Part shown: in pieces, positions 4,685-5,547 of the stretch
How the letters are laid out: every line of letters starts with the position of its first letter
Position numbering within the stretch: position 1 is the stretch's first letter
Assembly: GCA_028712575.1 (NCBI GenBank)
Contig: JAQTPU010000061.1
Location: 1 to 5,547, forward strand
Source of the DNA: Candidatus Iainarchaeum sp.
Lineage (GTDB): Archaea; Iainarchaeota; Iainarchaeia; Iainarchaeales; GCA-2688035
DNA length: 5,547 nucleotides
Reading direction: 5' to 3'
The notes under the pieces: model-generated
What the model was told of the DNA's origin: nothing
The model's database searches: none
Seen by the model: only the letters and a program-made list of their open reading frames with translations
Program-made: the position numbers and the translations under genes

Positions 4685-4706
4685 TCTGAACCTTGTTAAC
4701 TTTTTC

Positions 4707-4711
4707 AGGTG
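4707..4711 (+). promoter_or_regulatory. nrdG: Ribosome site supporting the TTG start of nrdG
   Basis: AGGTG ends 7 nt before TTG 4719. There is no ATG before residue 51 of the frame, which is beyond the radical SAM cysteines, so TTG is required as start. Confidence 0.65.
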
Positions 4712-4718
4712 TTGATTT

Positions 4719-5420
4719 TTGGCTCTTGTTTTTAAGGGAATTCAGAAAACCACTTTGATTGATTATCCGGGGCAGGTTGCCTGCACGTTTTTCCTGCCCA
4801 AATGCAATTTCAAATGCGGTTATTGTTACAACACGGAGCTTGTGCTTGGAAAAGAAACTGGCTTTTCAATGAACGAAAAACAGGCATTTGAATTTCTGGA
4901 AGAAAGGAAAAAATTCCTTGATGGGGTGTGCATTTCAGGCGGGGAGCCCACTCTGCACGAGGAGCTTCCTGAATTTATTGGAAAAGTAAAGCAAAAAGGC
5001 TTTTTGGTTAAGCTGGATACAAACGGTTCAAATCCCGAAATGCTGGAAGCGCTTGTTGAGGCGAAGCTTGTTGATTTTGTTGCAATGGACATAAAAGCCC
5101 CAAAAGAAAAATATGAGGAAATCTGCGGGGCAAAAATTGATTTGAAAAAAATTGAAAAAAGCATTGAAGTAATAAAAAAGTCTGGAATTGATTATGAATT
5201 CAGGACAACAGTTGTTCCATTGCTTTCAGAAAAGGGCCTGATGGATATCGGCGAATGGCTGAATGGCAGCAAAAAATTTGTTTTACAGCAATTCCATAAC
5301 AAAATGCATCTAATCGACAAAAAGCTTGAAAAAGCACAGCCCTATAGTGCAGGGCAGGTAAAGCAATTCGGGGAAAAATTGCGCCCTTTTTTCGAAAAGC
5401 TTGAAATAAGGGGAATTTAA
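4719..5420 (+). CDS. nrdG: Anaerobic ribonucleotide reductase activating protein (radical SAM activase)
   Basis: A 233-residue radical SAM enzyme. The cluster motif Cys29-x3-Cys33-x2-Cys36 (CNFKCGYC) binds the [4Fe-4S] cluster, and SGGEP (73-77) is the S-adenosylmethionine-binding strand. KLDTNGSNP (98-106) and AMDIKAP (122-128) are the later barrel strands typical of glycyl radical activases. The N-terminus KGIQKTTLIDYPGQVACTFF is characteristic of the archaeal/NrdG2-type family, as is the length. The enzyme cleaves S-adenosylmethionine to a 5'-deoxyadenosyl radical that takes hydrogen from the NrdD glycine, here Gly16 of the separate small subunit. The start is TTG, set by AGGTG 7 nt upstream. 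The gene has its own promoter, about 750 nt after the nrdD operon, with one gene and one probable RNA between. A pyruvate formate-lyase-type activase is the alternative, but no such target is in view and the nrdD context favours NrdG. Confidence 0.92.
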   Translation: MALVFKGIQKTTLIDYPGQVACTFFLPKCNFKCGYCYNTELVLGKETGFSMNEKQAFEFLEERKKFLDGVCISGGEPTLHEELPEFIGKVKQKGFLVKLDTNGSNPEMLEALVEAKLVDFVAMDIKAPKEKYEEICGAKIDLKKIEKSIEVIKKSGIDYEFRTTVVPLLSEKGLMDIGEWLNGSKKFVLQQFHNKMHLIDKKLEKAQPYSAGQVKQFGEKLRPFFEKLEIRGI

Positions 5421-5426
5421 GCGAGT

Positions 5427-5436
5427 TTTAAATATA
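5427..5436 (+). promoter_or_regulatory. TATA box of the last, partial gene (TTTAAATATA)
   Basis: A good archaeal box A 7 nt after the nrdG stop. The predicted start of transcription is near 5458, only about 6 nt before the ATG at 5464, so the mRNA would be almost leaderless. Confidence 0.5.
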
Positions 5437-5463
5437 ATTTCTGCCTAATATTTACTGGTGCAA

Positions 5464-5547
5464 ATGAGTTCTGTTGCAAAAAGAAAAATGGCTCTTGCTT
5501 TAAGGACAGAGATGGAGCGAAAAGCAAGGAAAGATGCAGCAGACCAT
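5464..5547 (+). CDS. Start of an unidentified basic protein (3' end outside window)
   Basis: An open frame of 28 codons runs from ATG 5464 to the window edge. The visible residues (MSSVAKRKMALALRTEMERK, then ARKDAADH) are rich in Lys/Arg and Ala and look helical, with no signal peptide. A TATA box lies about 30 nt upstream of the ATG, and GGTG (5457-5460) precedes it. The visible part is too short to assign a family. It could be a soluble DNA- or RNA-associated protein, but that is only a guess from charge. Confidence 0.5.
   Translation, partial: MSSVAKRKMALALRTEMERKARKDAADH

Noticed and set aside
166..5164. Open frames of 60-112 codons on the - strand and in other + frames
   Set aside because: They lie inside well-supported genes, lack ribosome sites and give low-complexity or Ser/Phe-rich translations typical of shadow frames.

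Overview
The window looks archaeal, and most resembles a small-genome DPANN-type archaeon. The signs are archaeal TATA boxes (TTATATAAA, TTTAAATATA) at the usual distance from genes, oligo-T terminators, heavy use of AGG for arginine, GGTG/GAGG-type ribosome sites, and the gene content itself. I cannot fix the phylum from sequence alone. All protein genes read on the + strand. One probable structured RNA reads on the - strand.

Left part (1-916): the 3' part of a DsbA/thioredoxin-fold oxidoreductase, then a small lipoprotein with six further cysteines. Together they suggest disulfide chemistry outside the membrane. Next (986-1504) is a tight two-gene unit: a CPFC glutaredoxin and a ferredoxin-thioredoxin (disulfide) reductase catalytic chain with CPC/CPC/CxC motifs. 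A 277-nt AT-rich gap (1505-1781) holds two inverted repeats, four T-tracts, the nrdD TATA box and a perfect TTTCGCGAAA palindrome near the predicted transcription start.

Centre (1782-3965): the class III anaerobic ribonucleotide reductase NrdD, in two pieces. The 673-residue large chain has the ATP cone, the catalytic barrel and the first half of the C-terminal metal knuckle, but no glycyl radical motif. That motif (RVVGY) is on a separate 49-codon gene 12 nt downstream, with its own strong ribosome site. The break falls between the two cysteines of the normal CPxC half-knuckle. This split enzyme is the most interesting thing in the window.

Right part (3966-5547): oligo-T terminators, an unrecognised 168-residue protein, a probable ~80-nt structured RNA on the - strand, then nrdG, the radical SAM activase that would install the radical on the small NrdD piece. 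nrdD and nrdG share the identical 11-nt TATA element ATTATATAAAT, which suggests coordinated expression. The window ends in the start of an unidentified basic protein.

Putting these together: ferredoxin -> FTR-like disulfide reductase -> glutaredoxin -> NrdD would supply the reducing electrons, and NrdG plus the glycyl radical subunit would supply the radical. This matches the redoxin-dependent class III RNR known from Methanosarcina barkeri, but with a physically split reductase.
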